DNA of 64,000 bases from Paracoccus aerius (GCF_014656455.1 NZ_BNCL01000012.1:1-64000); one strand, 5' to 3'; shown: positions 51,514 to 61,809, counted from the first letter of the stretch. A program made the numbers and translations. Notes: generated from the sequence alone by a model not told the origin.

Positions 51514-52719
51514 ATGGCCTTGATCCGGTCCTGGCTGGACAGCGCGAACGATGCCGGCTGCCCGTTTCCCCTGAACAACCTGCCCTATGGCGTCTTTTCC
51601 GTGGCAGGGGACATGCCGCGCTGCGGGGCGGCCATTGGCGACATGATCGTGGATCTGGCGGAATGCGAGACCAGGGGCCTGCTGGATGCGGGCGGCACCT
51701 TCGCCCGACCGCAGTTGAACGACTTCATGGCGCTTGGGCGTGCCCGATGGGACAAGGTGCGCGCGCGCCTGACCGATCTGCTGGCCGAGGGCAGTGCGGG
51801 GGACGTGCCGCTGGTGCCAATGGCGGATGCCACGCGGCACCTGCCGATCCAGGTTACGGAATACACCGATTTCTATGCGTCACGGAACCATGCCTTCAAC
51901 GTGGGCGTGCTGTTCCGGGGGCCGGAAAACGCCCTGCCCCCGCAATGGACGCATATGCCCATCGGCTATAACGGGCGGGCGTCGTCGGTTGTCGTCTCGG
52001 GCACGCCGGTCCGCCGGCCGATGGGTCAGGTGAAGGGTGAGAGCGGCCCGGAATGGGTTCCCTGCCGCAGGCTGGATCTGGAACTGGAGCTGGGGGCCAT
52101 CGTGGGCCAGCCAAGCCAGATGGGCAGCCGCGTCAGCGTCGATGGGGCCGAGGACATGATCTTCGGCTATGTCCTGCTGAACGACTGGTCGGCCCGCGAC
52201 ATCCAGGCTTGGGAGTATCAGCCGCTGGGTCCATTTCAGTCCAAGGCCTTCGCCACCACCATCAGCCCCTGGATCGTCACCCAGGCCGCATTGGAGCCGT
52301 TTCGCTGCAAGGGGGCAGAGCGGGCAAACCCTTTGCTGCCCCATCTTCAGGAAAGCCGTCCCGGCCTTTATGACCTGGCGGTCGGCTGGTCCATGAACGG
52401 ACAGGTGATGTGCCGGACGAATTACAACGTCATGTATTATTCATCCGCGCAGCAACTGGCCCATCACAGCAGTTCCGGCTGCCCAATGCGGGTTGGCGAC
52501 CTCTTGGGGTCGGGCACGATCAGCGGCCCTTCGCCGGATCAGGTGGGCGCGCTGCTGGAGATGACGGAAGGTGGCAAGACGCCCATCACGGTCGCCGGTC
52601 GGGCCCGCATCTTCATCGAGGACGGCGACGAAGTCACGCTGTTCGCAACTGCCCAGGGCGACGGCTACCAGATCGGCTTTGGTCCCTGCACCGGCACCGT
52701 GCTGCCCGCGCAGCCGTGA
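51514..52719 (+). CDS. fahA: Fumarylacetoacetase (401 aa)
   Basis: This enzyme splits 4-fumarylacetoacetate into fumarate and acetoacetate, the last step of tyrosine breakdown. It has an N-terminal FAH_N domain (about 15-110) and the catalytic FAH domain with DFYASRNHAFNVGVLFRGP, DLELELGAIVGQ and the Lys/Asp metal region. It starts at the ATG after AAAGGAGG and overlaps maiA by four bases (GTGA). Confidence 0.94.
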   Translation: MALIRSWLDSANDAGCPFPLNNLPYGVFSVAGDMPRCGAAIGDMIVDLAECETRGLLDAGGTFARPQLNDFMALGRARWDKVRARLTDLLAEGSAGDVPLVPMADATRHLPIQVTEYTDFYASRNHAFNVGVLFRGPENALPPQWTHMPIGYNGRASSVVVSGTPVRRPMGQVKGESGPEWVPCRRLDLELELGAIVGQPSQMGSRVSVDGAEDMIFGYVLLNDWSARDIQAWEYQPLGPFQSKAFATTISPWIVTQAALEPFRCKGAERANPLLPHLQESRPGLYDLAVGWSMNGQVMCRTNYNVMYYSSAQQLAHHSSSGCPMRVGDLLGSGTISGPSPDQVGALLEMTEGGKTPITVAGRARIFIEDGDEVTLFATAQGDGYQIGFGPCTGTVLPAQP

Positions 52720-53375
52720 AGGTAGTTTTGCACGATTACTGGCGTTCCTCGGCATCCTATCGGGTGCGGATTGCCTTGGCACTGAAAGGGGTCGCCTATC
52801 ACCGGGCGCCGGTCGACCTGATGGCGGACGCGCAGCGCAGTCCCGACCATCTGACCATGAACCCACAGGGCCTGGTTCCTGTCCTGCAGATCGACGGTCT
52901 GGTTCTGACGCAATCCCTGGCGATCATCGAATACCTAGACGAGACGCGGCCTGGCCCCCGACTGCTGCCCTTGGACCCGGCCGGGCGGGCGCGGATCCGC
53001 GCCTTGTCGCAAACCGTCGCAAGCGAGATCCACCCGATCTCAAATCTCCGCGTGCTGAAGCGGGTCGAGGCGCTTGGCGGGTCCATGGCGCGGGAAAGGT
53101 GGAACACCGACAACATCCGCAGCGGCCTTGCGTCCTTCGAGGCGTTGCTGGCCAAGGGGGCGACCGGCTGCTTCTGCCACGGCGAGGGGCCCACCATGGC
53201 TGACTGCGTGCTGATCCCGCAGCTTTACAATGCCAGCCGCTGGGGCGTGGACTATAGCCACCTGCCCCGCATTGTGGCCGTGGCACGGAATTGCGCTACG
53301 TTACCGGCCTTTGCTGCCGCGCACCCCGATTGCTTCGATCCGGACAAGCTTCCTGCAACTGATCCTGAACATTGA
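52716..53375 (+). CDS. maiA: Maleylacetoacetate isomerase (zeta-class GST; 219 aa)
   Basis: This glutathione-dependent enzyme isomerises 4-maleylacetoacetate to 4-fumarylacetoacetate. The zeta-GST active-site segment SSASYRVRIALALKG is at residues 11-25, with Ala where many have Cys in SSCSYRVRIAL. The GTG start overlaps the fahA stop as GTGA. The C-terminal GST domain (TMADCVLIPQLYNASRWGVD) is intact. Confidence 0.9.
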   Translation: MKVVLHDYWRSSASYRVRIALALKGVAYHRAPVDLMADAQRSPDHLTMNPQGLVPVLQIDGLVLTQSLAIIEYLDETRPGPRLLPLDPAGRARIRALSQTVASEIHPISNLRVLKRVEALGGSMARERWNTDNIRSGLASFEALLAKGATGCFCHGEGPTMADCVLIPQLYNASRWGVDYSHLPRIVAVARNCATLPAFAAAHPDCFDPDKLPATDPEH

Positions 53376-53406
53376 TCCCCTTCGGCGCCCGCCGCCCGAT
53401 CCATCG

Positions 53407-54360
53407 TCATCGAGCCTGTCCCCCTGATCCCGTCAGGCTTTCACCCGGCCATCGACCGTCGGCGACAGCCTCATCCAGGACGGCAAGAACAAGCTTGCTC
53501 ATCTCGTCATCCGCCCGTCGCCTTGGCTGGTTTGCCATCGTGACAAGATACAGGGTGCGGTTCAATTCGGGATGGATGATCTTGCGGGCGTGAAGGCCAC
53601 CCTTCGCAAGATCATCGGCCACCGTCGCGCGGGCAAGGATGGAACAGCCCAAGCCCGCGCGCATCGCCTGGATCAGCGCGCTGAGCGATTCGATTTCAAG
53701 CTGGGGGTGCGGGATGATCTGGCGGCGCAGGAACTGGCTGTGCACGATCGAGCGCGAGGATCGGACCAGGTTCAGCGCCAGCACTTTCCCTTGTGGCAGG
53801 TCATCGAAGGAGATCGGGGCATCCTGGGCACCGATCATCTGCGGAAGCCCCACCAGATAGAGATGTTCGTTCAGGATCGGCAGGGTGTGGAACCGGCTGT
53901 CGTCAGGCGGCTGATAGGCGACGGCCAGGTCGATCTCGCCCCGCAGCATCATCGCCAGCAGGTTGCCGCTGACACTTTCGACGATGCTCAGGTGCAGGCC
54001 GGGCAGTTGCTCGGCCACGCGCTGCATGATCCCCAGGGCGGCCACCTCGGTCGCCGTGTGGCACAAGCCCAGCACAAAGGGGCCGGAAACCTGTTCCGTG
54101 AAGTCGCGAACGTCCGTCTCGGCACGTTCCAGGGCGCCGAGGATGGCTTGGGCATGTTCAAACAGCCGCTCGCCCGCGGGCGTCAGCGTCACGCCGCGCG
54201 GGCGACGGTCGAACAGGCGCACGCCCAGTTGCGATTCAAGCTCGGACATATGATGGCTCAGCGCAGACTGCGCGACGCCCAGCTCCTCGGCCGCGTGGCC
54301 CATCACGCCGATCCGGGCAATCTCGGCGAAATAGCGAAGCTGGCGCAGGTTCAACGGCAT
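53407..54360 (-). CDS. LysR family regulator (317 aa)
   Basis: The helix-turn-helix (about 5-65, with LRQLRYFAEIARIGVMGHAA) and effector domain are present. The segment LRQLRYFAEIA resembles the Cbl/Nac/CatR-type LysR group. It is divergent from the CoA-transferase operon with a 105-bp gap, so it likely controls that operon. It converges with maiA and ends 31 bases after it. Confidence 0.86.
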   Translation of the reverse strand: MPLNLRQLRYFAEIARIGVMGHAAEELGVAQSALSHHMSELESQLGVRLFDRRPRGVTLTPAGERLFEHAQAILGALERAETDVRDFTEQVSGPFVLGLCHTATEVAALGIMQRVAEQLPGLHLSIVESVSGNLLAMMLRGEIDLAVAYQPPDDSRFHTLPILNEHLYLVGLPQMIGAQDAPISFDDLPQGKVLALNLVRSSRSIVHSQFLRRQIIPHPQLEIESLSALIQAMRAGLGCSILARATVADDLAKGGLHARKIIHPELNRTLYLVTMANQPRRRADDEMSKLVLAVLDEAVADGRWPGESLTGSGGQAR

Positions 54361-54465
54361 CCGGTCAGCCTTCTGTTTATCTGAAACCGCATATCTGAAT
54401 CTTCTATTTGTGCGAAGCCCCGGCGCTTGGCAACGTCCGAGGCCAGAGGAACGGGAGGATAACCG

Positions 54466-55608
54466 ATGCATCTGCCCCTGGACGGCATCCGCGTCGTCGA
54501 GATGAGCCACATGGTCATGGGACCGTCCTGCGGGATGTTCCTGGCCTTCCTGGGCGCCGAAGTCATCAAGATCGAACCGCCCGAGGGTGACAAGACTCGC
54601 AACCTGACCGGCATGGGCGCGGGTTTCTTCCCCACCTTCAACCGGGGCAAGAAATCGGTGGTGCTGGACATCAAGATGCCCGAGGGCCGCGCTGACCTGG
54701 AGCGCCTGCTGGCCACGGCCGACGTCTTCGTCGAGAACTTCCGCACCGAAAGCTTGGCGAAGATGGGTCTGGATCCCGAAAGCCTGCGCAAGCGCTTTCC
54801 CCGGCTGATCGTGGCGTCCTGCAAGGGCTTCCTGGAAGGACCATACGAAAACCGCGCCGCCATGGACGAACTGGTGCAGATGATGACCGGCATGGCCTAT
54901 ATGACCGGGCCGACCGGCCGTCCGCTACGGATCGGATCCTCGGCCAACGACATCATGGGGGGGTTGTTCGCAGCCTACGGCGTCTTGGCGCAGATCATCG
55001 CGCGGGAACAGGACGGCAAGGGCAGCATCGTGCGCGCGGGCCTGTTCGAAAATTGCCTGCTGCTGGTCGCGCAGCACATGGTGCAGTTCGACATCGAGGG
55101 CACGGAAAGCCCGCCGATGCCGGAACGCATCTTCTCGTGGCCTGTTTATGACCTCTTCCAGACCCGCGATGGCCGCCAGATTTTCCTGGGCGCCGTGACC
55201 AAGACGCAATGGACGGCGCTGTGCCGGGTGCTGGGGCTGGAGGCAATGCTCTTGGATCCGCGGCTTCAGACCCGCCCCGACCAGATCGCCGCGCGAAGCT
55301 GGACCCTGCCCATGGTCGCCGAGGCCGTCGCCACGCGCGACTATGCCGACCTGCTGGCCGCCTGCGAGGCCGCGGCCCTGCTGTGTTCGCCGATCGCGCG
55401 CCCGGCCGAGATGTATGACGATCCGCATGTGACCCGCCCCGGCGGCCTGATCCATTCGCGCTATGCCGACAAGAAGGACTTCCGCGCGCCGGGCCTGCCC
55501 TTCTCGGTCGATGGGGAGGCGCCGAGGCCGGTTGACGCGGACCTGCCGTCGGTCGGGCAACACACGTCCGAGATCCTGTCCGCCCTGCCGCAGATGGAGC
55601 GCGCGTGA
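54466..55608 (+). CDS. Class III (CaiB/BaiF) CoA-transferase (380 aa)
   Basis: The protein moves CoA between carboxylates through a glutamyl/aspartyl-CoA route. The catalytic Asp is probably Asp134 in NRAAMDELVQMMTGMAY, and the N-terminal GIRVVEMSHMVMGP with FNRGKKSVVLD is typical. It is first in an operon with HMG-CoA lyase and TRAP genes. Because the lyase acts on 3-hydroxy-3-methylglutaryl-CoA, I infer an HMG-activating (SUGCT-like) role; other dicarboxylates remain possible. Confidence 0.85.
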   Translation: MHLPLDGIRVVEMSHMVMGPSCGMFLAFLGAEVIKIEPPEGDKTRNLTGMGAGFFPTFNRGKKSVVLDIKMPEGRADLERLLATADVFVENFRTESLAKMGLDPESLRKRFPRLIVASCKGFLEGPYENRAAMDELVQMMTGMAYMTGPTGRPLRIGSSANDIMGGLFAAYGVLAQIIAREQDGKGSIVRAGLFENCLLLVAQHMVQFDIEGTESPPMPERIFSWPVYDLFQTRDGRQIFLGAVTKTQWTALCRVLGLEAMLLDPRLQTRPDQIAARSWTLPMVAEAVATRDYADLLAACEAAALLCSPIARPAEMYDDPHVTRPGGLIHSRYADKKDFRAPGLPFSVDGEAPRPVDADLPSVGQHTSEILSALPQMERA

Positions 55609-56561
55609 TGGCGGGCGATGCGGAACGCGTCTATCCGGCCGACCGGGTGATCCTGCGCGAGGTGGGCCTTCGCGACGGGCTGCAACTGACGCAAAGCTTC
55701 CCTTCGACCGAAGCCAAGGCGGATTGGATCCGGCGCGAACATGCCGCCGGCGTGCGCCACTTCGAGGTCGGGTCGTTCCTGCCCTCCAGCCGTTTTCCGC
55801 AATTCGCGGACGTGCGCGAACTGACCGATCTGGTCAACAGCCTGGGCGCGCATTCGCTGGGGCTGGCGCTGAACGGGCGGGGTGCTCGGGACGCGTTGGA
55901 GGCGGGCGTGACGGAACTGACCGTAGTGCTGTCCGCCACGGAAGCCCATAACATGGCCAATGCCCGCCGCCCGCGCGAGCAATCGCTGTCCGAAATCGCC
56001 GCAACAGTCCGTCTGCGCGATGAGATCCGATCCCCTGCCCTGATCAACGTGGGCATCGCGATGGCGACCGGCTGTTCGCTGGCGGGTCCTGTCGATCCCG
56101 CCGAAGTCGAACGCTTGGCCGAGGCCTGCCTGAGGGCGGGCGTCGATCTGGTCGGCATCGCGGATACCGTGGGCTATGGCGGGCCGCGCCAGATCGCGGA
56201 GCTTTGCCGCCGCATGACGGCGCTGATGGGCGACCGGCCTTATGTCGTTCACCTGCATGATACGCGGGGTCTGGGTCTGGCCAATGCCTTGGCGGCCTAT
56301 GACGCGGGGGCGCGTGTCTTCGACGCCTCGCTTGCAGGACTGGGGGGCTGCCCCTTTGCGCCAGGCGCCACCGGCAATGTCGTTTTCGAGGACTTGGTCT
56401 ACCTGTTCGAGACGGCGGGGATCAGCACCGGCATCGACCTGGAGGAGGTTATCGCCATCCGCGAGATCCTGTCGCGTGAGATGCCTGATGAGACGCTGCA
56501 CGGCACCTTGGCGCAGGCCGGGCTGCCCAAGGGAATGACTTGGCAGGCCCACGCGGCCTGA
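55608..56561 (+). CDS. Hydroxymethylglutaryl-CoA lyase (317 aa)
   Basis: This TIM-barrel lyase of the HMGL-like family cleaves HMG-CoA to acetyl-CoA and acetoacetate. The catalytic Arg-Asp pair is Arg22-Asp23 in LRDGLQ, and the signature ASLAGLGGCPFAPGATGN with the reactive Cys is near residue 250. The ATG at 55608 overlaps the CoA-transferase stop by one base (TGATG); a GTG one codon upstream is also possible. HMG-CoA lyase is common in leucine degradation, but no leucine gene is adjacent. Confidence 0.9.
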   Translation: MAGDAERVYPADRVILREVGLRDGLQLTQSFPSTEAKADWIRREHAAGVRHFEVGSFLPSSRFPQFADVRELTDLVNSLGAHSLGLALNGRGARDALEAGVTELTVVLSATEAHNMANARRPREQSLSEIAATVRLRDEIRSPALINVGIAMATGCSLAGPVDPAEVERLAEACLRAGVDLVGIADTVGYGGPRQIAELCRRMTALMGDRPYVVHLHDTRGLGLANALAAYDAGARVFDASLAGLGGCPFAPGATGNVVFEDLVYLFETAGISTGIDLEEVIAIREILSREMPDETLHGTLAQAGLPKGMTWQAHAA

Positions 56562-56592
56562 CAGGACAACAACACGGGGAGGAGGAACCCAC

Positions 56593-57585
56593 ATGAACGC
56601 ACGCACGATCCTTGCCGGCACGGCCTTGGTCGCCCTGACCGCGATCCCGGCTCTGGCGGAAACGCCCATCCGCTGCAGCCACCAGCTGCCGCCCCAGCAC
56701 GAGGTGGCGCAGGTCATCGAACGCTGGGCTGCCGAGGTCGAGACGCTGTCGAACGGCGAACTGGACGTCCAGCTTTTCGGAGCCAACGCCCTTGCAAAGC
56801 CCGAGGAGAACATCCCCTCGGTCGCGAAGGGCAGCTTCGAATGCGCCTTCTCGGTCAACTTCCAGTGGGGCAAGACCATGCCCGCCATGAACGTGACCCT
56901 GCGCCCCTATGCCTTCAGCGATCCCGAGATCTGGCGCAAATGGCCCGATTCCGAACCCGCCGCCTATCTGGAAGGGCTGATGGAGGAAAAGCGGCTGAAG
57001 AACATCGCCTGGCTGTTCCAGACCCGGATGAGCGTCTTCACCTCGAACGGCAAGTCGCTGATCGCGCCCGCTGATTTCCAAGGGATCAAGATCCGCGGGC
57101 TGAACCCGGCTTTCGATACCAGCCTGACCGCCATGGGGGCCGCGACCAGCTCGATGCCGGGGTCCGAGGTCTACCAGGCGCTTTCCACCGGCGTCATCGA
57201 CGCGGCCATCACCGATGTGGCCGCCGCCTATTCCCGCAAGTACTACGAGGTTCAGGACCACATGACGGTATCGCCCGTCATCTCGGTCTTTTTCAACGGC
57301 TACATGAACCAGGCCTTCTATGACGGACTGTCGGATACGCAAAAGGCAGCCCTGGACGAGGCCGGCAGGAAGGCTGCTGTCTGGGCGGTCGAAGACGGAC
57401 TGGCCGCCGAACAGGCAGCGCCCGCCCAACTGGAAGCCGAGGGCGTGACGCTGCATGTTGCAACAGACGCGGAAAACGAGGCGATGCGCGCCGTGATGCA
57501 GCCCGCCTTCGACCACGCCTTCACCGAAGAGGGTGGCGAGGACGTCGCCGAACTGCTGCAGCTGGTCGATGGAATGGTGCAATGA
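56593..57585 (+). CDS. TRAP transporter substrate-binding protein, DctP family (330 aa)
   Basis: The protein has a signal peptide (about 1-22, ending PALAE) and a DctP fold. The conserved Arg in KIRGLNPAFDTS and the segment SGNGELDVQ-like (SNGELDVQLFG) are in place. It binds an organic anion through that Arg. It is co-transcribed with the membrane subunits, and a GGAGG ribosome site precedes the ATG. The ligand is probably the substrate of the CoA-transferase. Confidence 0.9.
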   Translation: MNARTILAGTALVALTAIPALAETPIRCSHQLPPQHEVAQVIERWAAEVETLSNGELDVQLFGANALAKPEENIPSVAKGSFECAFSVNFQWGKTMPAMNVTLRPYAFSDPEIWRKWPDSEPAAYLEGLMEEKRLKNIAWLFQTRMSVFTSNGKSLIAPADFQGIKIRGLNPAFDTSLTAMGAATSSMPGSEVYQALSTGVIDAAITDVAAAYSRKYYEVQDHMTVSPVISVFFNGYMNQAFYDGLSDTQKAALDEAGRKAAVWAVEDGLAAEQAAPAQLEAEGVTLHVATDAENEAMRAVMQPAFDHAFTEEGGEDVAELLQLVDGMVQ

Positions 57586-58118
57586 CGATGGCCCGTCCGT
57601 CCGGGGACCACAAGGTTGCGGCGGGCCGGCACGGTTCGGCCTGGACCCTTCTGGCCTGGCCGATCCATGCGCTTGCGGCCGTTTCGGCAGCGCTTGTGGC
57701 GGTGGGCTTTGCCGCCGTGGTGGTGGCGGTCTTCTATCGCTATCTCCTGGGCGCTCCGCTGAACGGGGTGGACGAATTGACCGGCTATCTGGTCGTCGCG
57801 ATCGCCTCTTGCGGGCTGGGCAGCGCGCTTCTGCTGGACCAGCATATCGGCGTCGACATCCTGACCGCCTCGACCGGACCGCGGGCCCGCCGCGGGCTTG
57901 AAATCTGGGCCGCGCTCTGCGTGCTGGGATGCGCCGCGATCCTGACCTGGTCGGCCTGGCATACCGTCATGTTCAACCGCGACTTCGGCACCTATTCCAC
58001 CGGCCCCCTCGAGGTCCCGGTCTGGTGGGTGCAGGCGCCGATGGTTCCGGGTGCCATCGTTCTGGGCCTTTCCGCACTGCTGCGCCTGCTGCGCGCCATG
58101 AAGGGGGACGAGACATGA
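57582..58118 (+). CDS. TRAP transporter small permease, DctQ family (178 aa)
   Basis: Four hydrophobic segments fit the small TRAP membrane subunit, which binds the large permease. Its ATG overlaps the binding-protein stop (ATGA), and its stop overlaps the large subunit start (ATGA). Family identity is mostly from context and topology, with some DctQ features such as GVDELTGYLVVAIA. Confidence 0.87.
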   Translation: MTMARPSGDHKVAAGRHGSAWTLLAWPIHALAAVSAALVAVGFAAVVVAVFYRYLLGAPLNGVDELTGYLVVAIASCGLGSALLLDQHIGVDILTASTGPRARRGLEIWAALCVLGCAAILTWSAWHTVMFNRDFGTYSTGPLEVPVWWVQAPMVPGAIVLGLSALLRLLRAMKGDET

Positions 58119-59401
58119 CGGGAATCCTGATCGTCATCGGGCTGATCGCGCTGCTTCTGTCGGGCATCCCGATCTTCGCGGCGCTTCTGCTGACCGGCTC
58201 GGCGGTGCTGTTCTTCTTCGAAGGCTCGGTCGAAAGCGTGGCGGACACGGTCTTCGCGCATCTCAATTCACCCGTGCTGCTGACGATCCCGCTGTTCATC
58301 CTGATGGCGCAGCTGATGATCCGGTCGGGCGCGGTGGACGACCTGTTCGGGATGGCCAACACGCTGATCGGCCACGTCAAGGGCGGCATCGGCGTCGCGA
58401 CCATCCTCAGCTGCACGATCTTCGCAGCCATCTCGGGCTCGTCGGTCGCCACGGCCGTGTCCATCGGCCAGACGGCAATCCCGCAGATGAAGCGCTATGG
58501 CTTCCCCGAGCGCAGCGCATTGGGCCTGGTGGCGGCCGGCGGGACGCTGGGCATCCTGATCCCGCCATCCGGCCCGATGATCCTTTACGCGGTCGTCGCC
58601 AATGCCTCGATCGGCGCCCTGTTCCTGGCGGGCATCATTCCGGGCCTGCTGCTGGCCCTGGTCTTCGCGGTGTTCTGCCTGATCAGCGCGCGTGGCTCCA
58701 GCGACATCGATCGTGCGCCCTTTCCCGGCTGGCGGGCGGTGCTTGCGGCGATGAACAAGTCGATCTGGGCGCTGCTGATGCCGCCCGTGGTCATGGGAGG
58801 CATCTACTTCGGCATCTTCACCGCAACCGAAGCCGCGGCCGTCGGCTGCCTTTATGCGCTGCTGGTCGGTGCCCTGGTGTATCGCAACCTGGGACCACGC
58901 GTCCTGACGGCCTGCCTTAAAGACACGGTCCTGACTTCGCTGATGGCCTTTGCCATCATCGCGGGTGCCGCCGTCTTCGGAAATGCAATCACCATCATCC
59001 GTTTGCCGAACCAGGTATCCGAACTGATCGTGGCGATGAACCTGACGCCGCTGGTCTTCATGCTGGTCGTCATGGCGATGATCTTCGTGATGGGCATGTT
59101 CCTGGAAAGCATCGCGATCATCCTGATCACCACGCCGATCCTTTTGCCGGCACTGATCGCGCTCGACATCGACCTGATCTGGTATGGCGTCCTGCTGATG
59201 ATCAACCTGGAACTGGCCATGATCACGCCGCCCGTCGGCATGAACCTGTTCGTCATCAAGGGGATTACCGGCAGCCCCCTGTCGACCGTCATCCGGGGCG
59301 CAGCGCCCTTCGTGCTGCTGATGATCGGCGGGATGCTGGCCATCCTGGCCCTTCCCGATCTGGCCACATGGTTGCCGCGCCTTGCCGGATACAAGTTCTG
59401 A
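58115..59401 (+). CDS. TRAP transporter large permease, DctM family (428 aa)
   Basis: This Na+-coupled large subunit has 11-12 hydrophobic segments. It shows DctM family features: the GGTLGILIPPSGPMILYAVV motif (about 144-163) and ISGSSVATAVSIGQTAIP before it. It is the last gene of the operon that starts with the CoA-transferase. An in-frame opening upstream lies within dctQ and is not used. Confidence 0.92.
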   Translation: MTGILIVIGLIALLLSGIPIFAALLLTGSAVLFFFEGSVESVADTVFAHLNSPVLLTIPLFILMAQLMIRSGAVDDLFGMANTLIGHVKGGIGVATILSCTIFAAISGSSVATAVSIGQTAIPQMKRYGFPERSALGLVAAGGTLGILIPPSGPMILYAVVANASIGALFLAGIIPGLLLALVFAVFCLISARGSSDIDRAPFPGWRAVLAAMNKSIWALLMPPVVMGGIYFGIFTATEAAAVGCLYALLVGALVYRNLGPRVLTACLKDTVLTSLMAFAIIAGAAVFGNAITIIRLPNQVSELIVAMNLTPLVFMLVVMAMIFVMGMFLESIAIILITTPILLPALIALDIDLIWYGVLLMINLELAMITPPVGMNLFVIKGITGSPLSTVIRGAAPFVLLMIGGMLAILALPDLATWLPRLAGYKF

Positions 59402-59471
59402 TGGCGCCGGCAGGGGCAACCGAAAGAGTGCTAGGCGTCAAGGGTGGACCGACCACCCGTTGACGCGGTCT

Positions 59472-59957
59472 TCAGGATGGATCTGGCGTCGCGACCAGAC
59501 CGGGCGCCACGCCCTTTTCGTCCTTCAGCGTCTTCAGCACGATCTCGGACCGCACCTGCGACACCTGGGGATGGGGCAGCAGGTGGCGGTGGACGAAGTC
59601 GGCAAAGGCTTCCAGATCGCGCACGCGCACATCAAGGATGTAATCCGCATCGCCCGACACCGAGAAGGCCGAGCGTATCTGCGGATGCGTCGCGACGAAG
59701 CGCGCGAATTCGTCTTCCTTCTGCTGGCCATGGCTGGACAGGTTGACGCGGATGATCGCGCGCATTCCGTAGCCCAGCTTGGCCGCGCCAAGCCGCGCCG
59801 AATAGCCCTCGATCACGCCCGCCTCCTCAAGCGCCGCTCGTCTGCGCGAGCATTGGGACGGTGACAGCTTCACGACTTCGGCCAGGGCGGCATTGGTCAT
59901 CGCGCCGTCCCGCTGCAAGGCCGTCAGAATGGCGATATCGAATCCATCCAGCTTCAT
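59472..59957 (-). CDS. Lrp/AsnC family regulator, divergent from HPPD (161 aa)
   Basis: The N-terminal helix-turn-helix begins MKLDGFDIAILTALQRDG and contains NAALAEVVKLSPSQCSRRRAAL; the AsnC domain follows. The ATG at 59957 has an AAGGA site at good spacing and matches the usual Lrp N-terminus; an ATG three codons upstream (59966) is the alternative. It is divergent from HPPD, with a palindrome in the gap, and probably responds to an aromatic amino acid. Confidence 0.88.
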   Translation of the reverse strand: MKLDGFDIAILTALQRDGAMTNAALAEVVKLSPSQCSRRRAALEEAGVIEGYSARLGAAKLGYGMRAIIRVNLSSHGQQKEDEFARFVATHPQIRSAFSVSGDADYILDVRVRDLEAFADFVHRHLLPHPQVSQVRSEIVLKTLKDEKGVAPGLVATPDPS

Positions 59958-59980
59958 CCGTCGCATCCTTTTCCATTTTC

Positions 59981-59997
59981 ATGCACGTTCCGTGCAT
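59981..59997. promoter_or_regulatory. Perfect palindrome ATGCACG-TTC-CGTGCAT, candidate AsnC operator
   Basis: Seven-base perfect arms with a three-base spacer lie 23 bases before the regulator start and 90 bases before HPPD. A degenerate copy (ATGCAC at 60032-60037, GTGTCAT at 60045-60051) follows, which suggests more than one binding site. Confidence 0.6.
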
Positions 59998-60087
59998 ATA
60001 TCGCCGTTCTGCGCGATACTTCGCAACCCTCATGCACAAAACCCGTGTCATTCTGACATGGAACCGCAGCGAACAGGAGGAGCGCGC

Positions 60088-61200
<1,113 letters not shown>

Positions 61201-61223
61201 GCCCGGCTGCGGACGCGGGCGGG

Positions 61224-61583
61224 ATGGCCTGGACCGACTATTCCTCTGCCCCCGCGCCGGGAACGCGGGTCTGTCCGCTGGCCCAGGTTGCGGGCGTGCT
61301 GTCGCTGTCTGTTGTCACCGACAAGGGCAGCTTTCCCTTGCTGGTGACGCAGGCGGGCGGCCTGCGGGCCTATGTGAATGCCTGCCCGCACCAGTATCTG
61401 CCGCTGGATTACCGCAGCGACCAGCTGCTGTCGGCGGATGGCACGATGCTGATGTGTTCAGCCCACGGCGCCCGCTTCGACATCAGCACCGGCGCGGCAC
61501 TCGGGGGGGCGGATTGCGGGCTGGACGCGGTTCCGGTGGCGGTCGTCGATGGGATGGTCGTCATCGGGCAAGACCCGGACTAG
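61224..61583 (+). CDS. Rieske [2Fe-2S] ferredoxin-like protein (119 aa)
   Basis: The cluster ligands are complete: Cys54-x-His56 (CPHQ) and Cys78-x2-His81 (CSAHG). The chain has no signal peptide or membrane segment, so it is a soluble single-domain Rieske protein like ferredoxins of ring-hydroxylating or nitrite-reductase systems. It lies 23 bases after HPPD and may be co-transcribed, but HPPD needs no ferredoxin, so its partner is not known. Confidence 0.85.
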   Translation: MAWTDYSSAPAPGTRVCPLAQVAGVLSLSVVTDKGSFPLLVTQAGGLRAYVNACPHQYLPLDYRSDQLLSADGTMLMCSAHGARFDISTGAALGGADCGLDAVPVAVVDGMVVIGQDPD

Positions 61584-61591
61584 ATAAGCCC

Positions 61592-61619
61592 CGGGCGCGC
61601 GGCCCGACCCGCGCGCCCG
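61592..61619 (+). terminator. Strong GC hairpin after the Rieske gene
   Basis: An 11-bp stem (CGGGCGCGCGG from 61592 and its complement to 61619) with a six-base loop sits eight bases after the stop. No T tract follows, so termination may be partial or Rho-dependent. Confidence 0.6.
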
Positions 61620-61783
61620 ACCGTCCATGTGTCAGGGCGGACGGCCGTTACCTCCAGTTGAGCTGCTTGATCGGCACAACGTGCACGAAACCGACGCCGA
61701 AGTTTCATATCCAACTTCATCGATTTACCACGTTCACGTGCAAGCTGTGGCGACCGCGCACCTGCAGGGCGGCAGGTCTTTCC

Positions 61784-61809
61784 GGAACAAAAGCCCCCCG
61801 AGGCCGGTT
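61784..61809 (+). promoter_or_regulatory. Candidate ECF-type stress promoter GGAAC-N17-GGTT
   Basis: GGAAC (61784-61788) and GGTT (61806-61809) are 17 bases apart, about 48 bases before the small-protein ATG. This resembles the EcfG general-stress promoter GGAAC-N16/17-CGTT of alphaproteobacteria, with one mismatch at -10. The rest of 61620-61783 shows no ORF or RNA that I can support. Confidence 0.45.
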
